NCBI GenBank assembly: GCA_037447655.1
Contig: JBBHKE010002273.1
Span: 84,584 to 148,583, forward strand
Direction of reading: 5' to 3'
DNA length: 64,000 bases
Source of the DNA: Zygnema cylindricum
Lineage: Eukaryota; Streptophyta; Zygnematophyceae; Zygnematales; Zygnemataceae
Shown here: one piece after another, positions 10,701 to 22,700 of the stretch
Layout: each line of letters begins with the position of its first letter
Numbering within the stretch: position 1 is the stretch's first letter
Program-made: the position numbers and the translations under genes
Notes under the pieces: model-generated
Seen by the model: only the letters and a program-made list of their open reading frames with translations
The model's database searches: none
What the model was told of the DNA's origin: nothing

Positions 10701-13700
10701 CCTGGTGAAGGAATCTGCAGAATGTAGTGATGGCCCAGAAGCTCAATTACTGTTAATATGGGTAAGGGAGAAGAGGAACTGACTTAAAATTAAACGTAAT
10801 TGTTTGTTAATGTGGTGGAGTGAGAAGGGAATTGACTGAAATAAATCTTAATTGCTGGTTATTGTGGTGAAGAGAGAAGAGGAACTCCTCCGTACATGGT
10901 GATTATGCAGAATAATAAAAAAAAAAAAACTAATAACTGTTACGGTGAAGGGAGAAGAGGAACTGACTTACATTAAGCTTAATGGTCGTTAATGTGGCAA
11001 AATGAGAAGGGGAACTGACTTAATCAAATCTTACTTGCTGTTTAATGTAGTGAAGAGAGAAGTGGAACTTCTCCTTACTTGGTGGAAGGAGTATGCAGAA
11101 TGTAGCGATGACCTTGAAACTTAATTACTGTTACGGTGAAGGGAGAAGAGGAACTGACTTAATTAAATCCTACTTGCTGTTTAATGTGGTGAAGAGAGAA
11201 GAGGAACTTCTCCATACTTGGTGGAAGGAGTATGCAGAATGTAGCGATGACCTTGAAACTTAATTACTGTTACAGTGAAGGGAGAAGAGGAACTGACTTA
11301 ATTAAATCTTACTTGCTGTTTAATGTGGTGAAGAGAGAAGAGGAACTCCTCCATACGTGGTGGAAGGAGTATGCAGAATGTAGCGATGGCCCGAGTCCTG
11401 TTTCACTTCCGACTGCGTCAGTTGACTTGGAGGAAGACATTCCTTCCTCTGCAGATAACTGGCTTGATCCGAAAACCGCAGGAGCAAATGAAACCATGGG
11501 TGTGCCTGTCAAGGGAGGCCTTTACGAGGTGACAAACTCTCGTGTTTTTTTTTTAATCTAACTCTTTTTTCTGTCTTTTAATTTCAGTTTTCTTTTTCTT
11601 TTATGTTTAGATGTCAGCTTTCTCTTTCTGTTGAGATTTCTTGGGTGTGCCTGACAAGGGAGAGGGCTTTCAACTTGTTTTGTCTTCTAGTTTCAACTTT
11701 TCTTTCTGTTTAGATTTTCAGCTTTCGCTCCGTTCGGATTTCAACACTTTTATCTGCTTAGGTCTTACCTTTCTGTATTTTATTTTTTTCTCGTTAGATT
11801 CAGTTTTTAAGCATCTGCGAAGAGAAGGGATCGGGGATTTTTTTTCCTGTTTTGAGATAGTGTATCCTTTCTAAAGTCATCTGTGAAACTGAATTAATGT
11901 GAGAAGACTTCTGGGTACAAAGTCTCCAGAAAACCCTTGAAAAGCTCTAAGAACCTTAAAAACCCTAAATAAAATAGTAAGAATAAACCCTAGTATCAGC
12001 TCTATCCTCACTATGGCCTAAGAGAGGTTTGACAGGTAGACCTTTGGAAACGACGTTCTTTTCCTGTATACTGGAGTGGTCAAGATCGACGAGTTTTAAG
12101 AGGCTCCTGGTTTGCCCGATTCGGGACACACTGGCTTCCACTTCGTGAGGACGTTGCTGAACAGTTAGAAATTGCATACAAAAAACAGGTTAGTTACTTA
12201 TGAGGCTGTCGTGTGCGTTCTTCTCTCCTTTACCTCCTCTTATTTTGTCTCCTTTTGTCTTCTCTGCTGCCTCCTCTGCCTCCTCTGTCTCCACTTCCTA
12301 AGGCTGTCGTGTGCGTTTTTTCCTTCTTTATCTCCTCTTATCTCCTTTTGTCTCCTTTGCTGCCTCGTCTGCCTCCTCTGTTGCTTTCTCCTTGTTCTCC
12401 TATGTCTTGTTTGTCTCGTCTGTCTCCTGTTGTCTCCTCTGCCTCCACTTTCTCCTCGGTTCTTCTCTTTCTACTCTGCCTCATCTGTCTCCTCTGCCTC
12501 CACTGCCTCCTCCGGCTCCCATTTCTCCTCTTCTCATTTGTCTTGTTTGTCTCCAGTTTCTCCTCTGCCTCCTCTACCTCCTCTTTTTCTCCTGTCTCGT
12601 CTGTCTCCTCTGTCTTCTCTGTCTCTTCTATCTGTTTGTCTGTTTGTCAAGTGTAGCGAAATTCATCCAATTGATTAAATCAGCTCATTGAGAATTTTTT
12701 GGGCTATAATGGGGCTTGTAAGGATATCTCCGTGTTTATACTGATTGTATCTGTGAATGACATTGAACTTTGGGGAGTTGAACAGGTATGGCGACGAAAG
12801 TTCTATGAACCTTCGGGTCTATACGCTGCGAGAGTCCCGTTGTCGGGAAAAGCTAGTGTGAGGCAACCAGTATGTTAAGCTCCCATTCTTTCTTTTATTA
12901 CTCTATTTTTTTTGGTCTGCTGAAACATAGTCAACAAATAGCTGTCTGTAGTTGAAGAGAAAGGAACGCTTAGTCATGGGCAAAGTTGAAAAACTTGAAT
13001 AGGGATGTATTTTGACACCGGTCCTCCTATGGTTGGTTGTTCAACAGAAATTGTTTGAAAAAAGAACGTAAAAAAAAAAAAGCATTCGTCTTTTCTCGTC
13101 AGTTTTTCCTTTTCTAATGAGTAATTATCGTTTGTACACATTATGATAATGTTTGAAAGTTGCCGAGTCAAGAATTCTTTCCTGAATTTGCAAAGTTTTC
13201 CTATATATATATTTTTTGGAGACAGGATCTCCATGCTTTATTTACAGGGGAGGATAATACTTGGGAGGCGTGGTTAGCAGGAGACGCCAGCTGGCATCTA
13301 TGGCTGTCTGGAACTCCTGGTATTCCTTTACGGAGAGGATTTTTGGACCCTCCTGACAACGCTCCGTACACGAAGGTTTGTAATTGAGTCAATTTTGTAA
13401 TATGAATCTATTAATTTGCAGTTATATTTATCTCGTAACAAAGAAGAGTGTTTCGTTGACGATATTTGGACCCTCCTGACAATGCTTCATCATCGATTTT
13501 CCGTCATTTGACCCTATTACTTTGCAGTTTTACTTATCTTGGAAATAAGAAGTGTTTCCCTGAAGTGACATTCAACTTAGTACTCGACAGGTTTGTTTGT
13601 TTTGAGAAACTGTTTTGATTACAGCGGCGATGTCATATTTTATCGGGTCGATAAAAAATTATTAGTTGCTTTGGAGTCACTGCTAGTAGTTAACTTGAAT

Positions 13701-16700
13701 TAACGTTTTGTCTCACTGTATGTGATGTCATCTTTGAGCTACTCGCTATTATAACATTATTCTGTTTCAAACAAATTGCAATTATTTACAGATTAGACGA
13801 GACCTTTGCTTTGTTGAGTATTTGCTTTGTTCTTTGCATAATTCCAAATGTTCGAAAACTATTGGAACACTAAAGGCTTCCCTGTAATATACCCATATTA
13901 TACTCGAAAAAAGCCACATAATACGTGCATAGTACCTGGTCATTTCATATAGTGTTTCCAATTGTTTTCGCACACTTGAGTTATTGTTCTTTATACTCTA
14001 GTCACTATAACAGGCAATATAGAATCAGGCAATGTTGGGTTTTTTATTTGTGAAAGGTGGAGGGAAATATGCAGGAGGACAGACTTCAACAAGTGGAAGA
14101 GGAGTTAGACGATTATTGTTCACAGGTTTGATTAGAACCCCAGTACCAAATCATGAAATGGAGATGTTTCATAAATACATTACTGTTTCAGTATATATTT
14201 ACATATTGATATATTGATGTTTTTTGATGTCAACAATAGCAGAAGGAGAGAATTGTATGTTCTAGTCACCAGAAAAGCATATTTTTTAGCTTATTTTACA
14301 TACTATCACGTGCTTCCTCTGTTGACGTTCAAGAAATTGTTTGTCATATGTTTTCCTTATTTTTGTGTATGTGTTATATATACGTATATTTTTTTGACAC
14401 AGGTTCCAGTGGCACATGTAGTATTTATGGTTCACGGTATCGGTCAGCGGTTAGAAGGAGCCTGTCTTGTCGATCAAGTTACAGAATTTCGTCGAATATT
14501 CGCATCCTTGTCTGAAAAGTTTTTGACTCGGTATCAACGAATGCAACATCGCTGTCTCTTTATTCCTTGCCAGGTGAGCTGTGGGAAATTTTCTTTTTCT
14601 GGTTATCAATGAATAACCAAAGGAAAACCATTTTCTGGTGTTATCTATATAGTCTTTGGATGTGAATAATTTAGAGCGTGTTCAAATGTCTGTTGGGTAG
14701 TAAAATATATCTTGTGTATTAAAATATATTTTGTGAAAGTAATACACATATTACTGCAACATTGTGTATTTTGCAAACTATCTTGTTATATAGCACAAAT
14801 GCAGTTGACTTTTTTATATTCAAAAAGAGTATCCTGCACCACCAGTAGCATGATTGAAGGATTACTTCGTCCACTGTAATTAGAAAAATAGTATAATTAG
14901 ACCAATAATATGGTCCCTTCCCTCAGGCATTTGACAGCATGTATGGAGAAAAGTGCTTATGTCGATGCTTGTTACCAGAAATGTTTGGGTTCAAAATCAT
15001 AGTGGTCCATACTTTTGAAGTATAGGGCCTAAATTATTCGCGGTAATGTCCATATCAGTTATGGTAAGAGGTGTAGTACTTGCCGATGGGATAGCTACTG
15101 ACTGTCTAAAAGTTATCTACTATCTTCTTTTCCTTTTCGCTATCCATTGTTGTATATATACTCACCATCTGGTGCATGGAACTCCACCGCTCTTTTCTTT
15201 GTCTTGCAATGCATGCAATGATTAGATGTGTTGTGAAATATTTAGTATATGTGGAAGACCTTATTTTTACACTACGATATTAGTAGTTTATCTCAATTGT
15301 TTCGTAATGAATCTTATTAAAGGTATTGTTTGTGTTAGTCGAGCTCATCATATTCACTTAAAAATGAAGAGCCTAAGTACCACAGTTTAAGAGTGCAAAA
15401 AATGAGTGGAAACTCCATCTTTGGTTACCCTGTATTATATGCGTATTATTCTGAATTTTTGCATGTAATACATGTATAGTGTGGGATATTCGCATATAGA
15501 GTTTTCATACCTTTTCCTACAAAGAAACCACTCTAAGTACTTGATGTCTTTTTAACTTTTTTGAGTGCAGTGGCGGAGGGGCCTCAAGTTGGGAGGAGAA
15601 GCAGCTGTGGAAGATATTACGTTGGAGGGAGTCCGTTCTTTGCGAACTTCAGTTTCCGCTACTGTTCACGACGTGTTGTATTATATGAGCCCAGTGTACT
15701 GCCAAGACATTATTGACTCGGTAAACTTTTTATCTTTCTTAACATTCAAAATGGTGTCCTAACTGAAAATCATACTCCTCCGTGAAAAATGCTGTCTTGA
15801 TGAAGATAACATCCTAACATCGGAAGTGTTTTTTTAACCAAATTTTAACTCCAAAAGGCAAAATTTTCTCTGACCTGATTTACTTGTAAAAAAGCTCATT
15901 GTCGTCGGTTGTGACGGGCTTATTCTTTGCCCGGGTATATGATTTTTTCAGTATTTGTGTGCTTGGTTTTAGTGTTGACTTGTTAATTTCAGGCAACTTG
16001 TTTTGTAGGAATTTCGCCATATATTGTCTTTTTGACAGGTGAAAGCTGGTTGAAGACCTTTAGGCCATAGAAAGAGACAAAATCGTATCCAAACATCTGT
16101 TTCCCTGCAACCATTTTTGCATGTTTCTTTTAATGAGGCGTTTAGAATGTTGCGAAATGCAGGTGACCACAAACCTAAACTTTTTGTTTCGGCGGTTTAA
16201 ACAGCGAAATCCCCATTTTACGGGCAAGGTGAGGCACTTTCTCCCTTTGACAGTCTTCTACACAAGCATATCCGTACATCCTTACTTAGCAGGCTCAGAG
16301 GTGTGCACACACGCCACACACACAAATATATGTATGTCAGCATATAGAAACACATGTATACACACGTTGAGGGAAGGAGGGAGGAGGGGGGGAGGGAGAG
16401 GGGGGGGAGGGGGGGGAGAGAGAGGAGGGGGGAGAGAGAGGGGGGAGAGAGAGATGGGGGGAAGAGAGAGAGAGAGAGGGGGGAGAGAGAGGGGGGAGAG
16501 AGAGATGGGGGAAGAGAGGGGGGGGAAGGGGGAGACGCACACACATGCTTGCACACGCACATACACATATATACTGTCCGTGTATGTACATACTTGTGTG
16601 TCTCTCTCTCTGTGTGTGCGTGTGTGTGTGTGTGTGTGTGGACATCTGCGCGATTTTAGCAGGGCTGTTGAAATGCCGATGAGGAACAATGGGAGTCCAA

Positions 16701-19700
16701 GTCGCAGGTTTATAATGTCCTGCTACTGAGGTTTCAAGGTTTTTTTGGTTTCTACACAAGTGCAAATGCATGTATACTGCTAGTTTGCTGAAAGTTTATA
16801 GAGATAATAGGAATGTTTACGATAGTTTGTTGCTGAAGTTCTACACTTGTTTTTGTGTTTATTTCACATTATGTGTCATTCTTTGAGTGCATCGGTCGGT
16901 TGGTTTATATTACTGTGGAGGAAGAGTATCTAGAGCTTGAGACAAATGAAAAAAGCTGTTTTGTCTGCTGTATTACTTGAGCTTTTCTTAATGTTGATCC
17001 TTAACTAACCACAGTTATTTCCCCTAAAAAGTTTGTGTGTACTTCACTGTCATTTATTAGAGAGTTAATAACACTAATTTGTTCCCAACTTTTTTTGGCC
17101 GAAAATCATAATAGTGGCGAGAACACTGTTTAATGGAGCGGCTACAATCTGCCACGTCTCCCTAAGACTAAATTGGTATATCCACTATAATTACCAATTT
17201 ACAGTACTAATTCATTCATACTAATAGCTATAGACAGTGTAAACTATCGACAGTAAGCGTTGTTGTGAGCTGTGGCGGTGACAGGTGTCTATATTTGGTC
17301 ACTCTTTGGGAAGTGTTTTGTTACATGACATTCTTTGTCACCAGAAACCTCTCCCTTCTCTGACAACTCCAGTTTCGGAAGAAACAGCAGAAGCTGTAGT
17401 TATTGGAGCTCAACGTGAGGCCCCAGATATAGCGCCTGAGGCAACAGGGAGAGAAGATGCGGTTACACATTCGAATGACCATCGTTCAAATATTGAGAAC
17501 GATTCTGTTCTTTTACAAGATGATGAGGATGGTGTTTCTGCATTGCAGGCTCAGGTAAAACCTAATCCAGACCTAAATCTTATGTATATCAGACCTAATA
17601 CGTACCCGCATTGTACCTAAGGTAGACCTAAATTGCACCTAAATCGCACCTAAATTGTACACGCATTGTACCTCAAGTGCACCTAAATCGTATGCTTATT
17701 GTGTGTAATGCAGAGGAAAGGAACGAATGTATTGTCGATTGTGTTTTTTGCTAGCCAGTACTTTTGTTTTTGTGGTATATTAAGGTTTTTTAAAAATGTT
17801 TTTGGCAAAGAGTAAAAAAAATCAGAATTATTGGTCAAATGTTAACCAAAATCTTTGGTTCTATTATTGTTTTTATCTTTGTATTTTCATTGTTGCAGAT
17901 TGCTGTTCTACAAGACCGTCTCGCTCTTCATCTTAAGAGGAAGAGTGGAGATATGTCTTTGAGAAGCTCTGACGTCAACTTACAAAAAGAAACAAAGTTT
18001 AGTGAAATTGTTGAGGTCATGGGAACAGAGGACGGAGAGGGCGTCCTTCATAGTATACTTGATTCAAGTGAGGAAAAGGAAGAGCTTTCCGGTCCAGCTA
18101 CTATACAAAAAGTTCCAGAAAAGTTAAAACTAGATTCAGCAGATAAAGAAATACATGAGGAAACGTCTTGGATTGAATGTGATTCGATTGGAAAGGACGA
18201 ACCTGACTCTGTTCCATCTGACATACAAGAAAGGAAAGAGGAGGAATCAGAAATGAGTGCACAAAACCTCAACAATGTTGAGACTTGTTCTCAGGAAAAT
18301 TCTCCCAAAGATCTTGGTTTGGAATTTTCTGGGCAGAAGAATAGTGAAGGGCAAACCTTGGAGGATTCTTTTCCTGTCCCTTACCACTTTTCCGAAGACC
18401 ACACATGTAATCATTCTGTGAGTGAGAGTGATAGTGTTATGAGGGATGACCAACCTTCTACTTCTGCAAATTTTACTGGAGGGAGTTCCAGACGGCCTCG
18501 AAGGCAACATGCTCCTCGAATAGAATATGCAACTTTGAGTTTTGAGGTGTGTTTCTCTTTCTTATACTATTATTACATATGTCTATTAGCGTTTTATATC
18601 GTTATATAGCATCATATATGCCTTTCACCACTGTTAGAGCTACTGAAGTATGGCGTTAACATTCTTATAGTGTCAGCTACAAGAAGTTTGCAGCGTTTTG
18701 CAGCGTGGCTCATTGTGGGCCACTTTATCAGCATTAATTTACGATTTTGGATAAAAAAAACCAATCGAACAAGACTGATTAACTCAAATAGTGTTGGGCA
18801 CTGAGTGTACTTCTTCTGTTTGGCAAAAAAGTCTCTCTCAACAATTGATTTTAAGTTCAAAGTAAGCCTAACATGAAGGAGAGAGAAGGAAATTTTGCAT
18901 TTCAAGTGGCTGCTTATTGCCTTGGGCCATTTGATTCTTCCAAAGATCATGTTATATAAGCTGTTCGTGTTATGGTGAGCTTTGAGGACGTCTGAGGAGG
19001 CTTTGTTTTTTGCTAGTAGAGGTGCTAAGTTTGTGCGGAAGGAGCTCATTCATTTTGTTTTTGGATCCCAGTTTTGGGATTTGAAAGCATTGATTTAAAA
19101 GATCTGAAGGTGTTTGAATAAACGGAGTGGAGTGTTCTTTGAAATATATATATAGAGTGTGTGTGTGTGTGTTGCTTGTATAGACGTTGTTCTTGACAAG
19201 TTAAGCTTTGAATCTCTTCTTAGTCTCACAGCACAGTTTGTACGCTTTGAGATGTCCAAAGTTTTCTGAAATATGTCGTTGATTCTATTTCACTGGTAAT
19301 GTTAAAAAAGAAAAGCTGAAGCGTTAGGTCTTGAACAAACGGCTCAGATTTAAAATTTAAGGCGATACTCACCACTACATGTGATTCTCTCTCTCTCTCT
19401 ATCTCTCCTCTCTTTTTTTGCAGGTTGATTCATTCTTTGCCGTAGGATCTCCATTGGGGCTTTTTCTGGCTTTGCGGAATATCAGATTGGGGACAGGTGG
19501 GCGACCTGAATTATACTTCATGTCTTTTCTGTCTCTCTTCCCTTTTCTCCCCCGCTCCCCCTTCTTTTCCTTTAATAGATTTAGAAGTTATTGTTGAATC
19601 CCTTCAAAACTTCAATGACTAAGGAAAGTAGTCGTCAGTCTTCTGAAATGCAGAGATAGAACATACAAATATTTTGGTAATCCAATTTTTACTGAGTAAA

Positions 19701-22700
19701 CTGCGGCTTAAATCGCATTTGACTTTAAGTAAAACATGAATTTAAAGGGTGTAATATAATGTTCTTGTTTCTCCTACTTTAAAACCTTTTTAAAAGTTAT
19801 CCTTGTACGTTCACCTTTGTTTGTGTGAGCGGATGTTTGAAAACATTTTCTCTTTATTACCAACAGTTGTATTGTTGTACTGTTGTACTCTTGTACTCTT
19901 GTGCCCTTTGCATTGTTGTGCTGTTGTACGGCTGCACTGTTGTTGTACTGTTTTCCGTAATACGGTTCGGTTCTATGATTATTTGGTTGATCAGGAAAAG
20001 GCCCCCAACAGTTAGAGGGCATACAAGAGGAGATGCCGGCTTGTCGAAACCTTCTTAACATCTTCCATCCATATGATCCTGTAGCTTACAGGTATTTGTC
20101 GTCATTGTACCTCATATTATGCCTATATGGGAATGCTGCGATCAATGAACTTTTCCTCTCGTTGCTATCAGTATCCGAAACAATACTAAATTGGTTTTGC
20201 CTTTTTGAGTAAAGAATCGCAAGTGCCAATGCGCTACACCTTGAATCGTTATTAGAGTAAATAAGTTATTAGCGTGGTGTTTGTATTAGTGTTATTTATT
20301 TTAGCTCGGTTCCGAATAACGTGGCTGATTTTGAACAATTTAAAGTAACTAGGGTAAAAAAACAATTCCTATTATTAACACTAATAGTGATTCATGGTGT
20401 AGTTCATCGAGAAGAAAGCAAGCCGCCAGGTAAATGAGCCTGGAATCAGTTTTGTTAGAATATACTGTACATGTTTGAAGTTTACTTAAGGAAAAACTAA
20501 TGTAAGCTTCAAGCTAAAATTGTATAGTATGGCTAGAATTTTTGTCCACTCTAAAACAACTGGCTTTACTATTTATCTTTTACTGGTAATTAAGGATACT
20601 GGGGGTGTCGCAAGTAACGATGGTTTTTTTCAAGTAACAATCGTTATTTTCGGTTCTTTTCGGTGATTTTTGTTTACGTACAATCATGTACAACCGTAAT
20701 CCGTACAATGCTGGAGTTACTGGCCGTAAACTCCAGTACTTTCGTCATATGTAATTTTAAGACAAATTAAATTTAATAATTTTTAAGACTTTCGGTACAA
20801 TCCTTTTTGTGGTTTGCAGGATAGAGCCGCTTATCTCCCGAGAATATGTGAAGCTCAAACCTGTTTTTGCTCCCCATCATCGAAGCCGTAGACGGTTACA
20901 CATTCAATTACAGGTCTTTACAAACCCAGAAACCCTAAATAAACCCTAAAATCCTGCTTGACCCTCCCATTCTCCCACTCCTTTGTTTTGCACATATTCC
21001 CCGTGAGTTTCATATTCTTGATTCGGGCCAACTTCATTAAGAAGATTTTGTAAAAAAAAAAATTCACATTTTTTCGATGAGGTTTTGGAGGAGTTAAACT
21101 ATTAAATTTTACAATATAACATGTGCAGGAGATGGAAGACCAGCTCATAGAACGCGTACAAAAAATGATTCGAAGAGGGAAAAAAATGTTGAGAAATTTG
21201 AAGGTATGGACTGGATTCTTGACAAAAGAAAATTACCAAACGTTTTTGCACATTTTGAAAAAGTTTCCGAACTATGGTTCATATTTATGGTGAAAATGTG
21301 ACGGGGTCACATTTGCTCAGTCAATTAAGAACTACCAGGAGGTTGGTTTTTGCAGGCACAATGTTTTAGTTTCTTCACTCGTAAAAAAGACCACGAAAAA
21401 CAAGCAGGTAAGCGAATCGTATTTCGAAAACTCCAATGTCTATGTAAAGACTTTTAATTATTTGTTTGTGTATCGTAGTTCTAAAATGTGGGAAAATGAG
21501 GTCATTTTTATACGCTTTAAATTTGAAATATACCAAATAATATGCGGTTTACGTAGTACGACCACGTTTTCTTTAGTGAATTTCTAATGAAGGACATATT
21601 GTGTGTTGTCATTTTTTGTTTTTAAATTGTGGCCTTGGTGAAATGGATGTGTGTTGGTGGGCAATTTTTTCCTGAAGACTAAACCCAATAATACTACAAT
21701 CTCTTTCCACTGACAACTTTAATACTAAAAAACTACAACTTGAGTTCTTAAAAGCTACATCATACTACCACCGTCCCATAGGACTTTTTTATGCGTGATT
21801 TTGGAACAGAAGAATAATAAGAACTAAAAATAATTTGAGAATTTATGCTGATTGTGTGTGCAGAAGAAGAGGAAGACCAACAACTTAATTTACAGCTCGA
21901 GGATTATGAGAAGGAGCTCATGACTCGTTTAACCGGAAGTCCTGATGGCCGAATTGACTACATGCTTCAAGTAAGGAGAGGGAGAGTGAGAGAGGAGAGA
22001 GAGGGGGAGATTTAACCTCAGGAAGTGAAATGCAGCATATGTATCCAGTTTGTGCTTTTTCCAGAGGTTCAGATTCCCTCTTTTTGATTATGTCATTATG
22101 ATTGGACGAGCCATTTTTCACCTCCTTGTTAGTCATGTAAATGTCACAATTATGAAAACCAAAAACTTTTACTTTAAACGACTAACTTTTCTCTTCCCTG
22201 GATCATAAATTTATCTTTTGGCAGGAGGCAACTTTCGATCATCCCTACATTGTTGCGTTCAAGTGTCACTTGTAAGTTTTTCAGCAAAATTCCCTCTTTA
22301 TTTTGTATGGACCATACTTCAAATGTGCGAAAACTGTCGGAAACGATATATGTGGTTATCCTGTACAATACTCATATTTTACCATATTATACGTGTATAG
22401 TATGGTCTAACCACATGTATTGTTTCCAATTGTTTTCGTTTCCGTTGCTGATGGTTGCAATATGTAGGTCTTGTCACACATTGCAAAAAATAAGTTGAAG
22501 TCAACTTGGACTTTCATCAGTCTTGGGAAATTTTATCCAAGTATAGCTTATTTTAAGCATTGTTTTATTGACGCAAAAGTGCGAGAAATGAATCGATCCT
22601 GGATATTCTTACTTCAACTTTTGATGTAAAACGTGGTACAGTAAGGCTAATCGCGAACAATAAAAATACCTATATGTGAATAAAATACGTATTGCATCAC

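Larger units (their letters stand above)
7792..14125 (+). other. SGR2: SGR2 N-terminal conserved region (exons 1-7)
   Basis: Exons 1-7 encode residues 1-285. Conserved blocks in order: DVRWYF (about residue 31), GMRDSLAIE-like FSMRDSLALEAAYKQ (exon 2), REEELLHTWWKEYAECSDGP (start of exon 3), MGVPVKGGLYEVDL (exon 3/4 join), FPVYWSG, RRVLRGSWFAR and WLPLREDVAEQLE (exon 4), ALFTGEDNTWEAWL (exon 6) and EEELDDYCSQ (exon 7). This region is a conserved N-terminal part of plant SGR2 proteins. No signal peptide or clear membrane span is visible. Confidence 0.85.
14403..17350 (+). other. SGR2: SGR2 lipase core (exons 8-11)
   Basis: Exon 8 gives VFMVHGIGQ (residues about 292-300), the HGIG segment that starts the alpha/beta-hydrolase-like part. 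Exon 9 gives GLKLGGEAAVEDITLEGVR and ATVHDVLYYMSP. Exon 11 opens with GHSLGSVLLHDILCHQ. Serine 421 in G-H-S-L-G is the expected nucleophile of the family's G-x-S-x-G motif. All residues are present, so catalysis is plausible. Confidence 0.88.

Noticed and set aside
12172-12691. Three overlapping long open frames (126-168 codons) rich in Ser, Leu and Cys
   Set aside because: They lie wholly in the CT-rich minisatellite of SGR2 intron 4; all three frames stay open because the repeat lacks stop triplets.
16121-16771. Open frames up to 202 codons on both strands with Gly/Arg/Glu or Pro/Ser/Leu repeats
   Set aside because: Products of the GA microsatellite in intron 10; only the 22 codons of exon 10 (16163-16228) in the plus-strand frame are real.
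17839-17898. Hydrophobic start MLTKIFGSIIVFIFVFSLLQ as a possible alternative N-terminus
   Set aside because: This is the end of intron 11 read through into exon 12; the exon 11 to exon 12 join is in phase and matches the SGR2 order.
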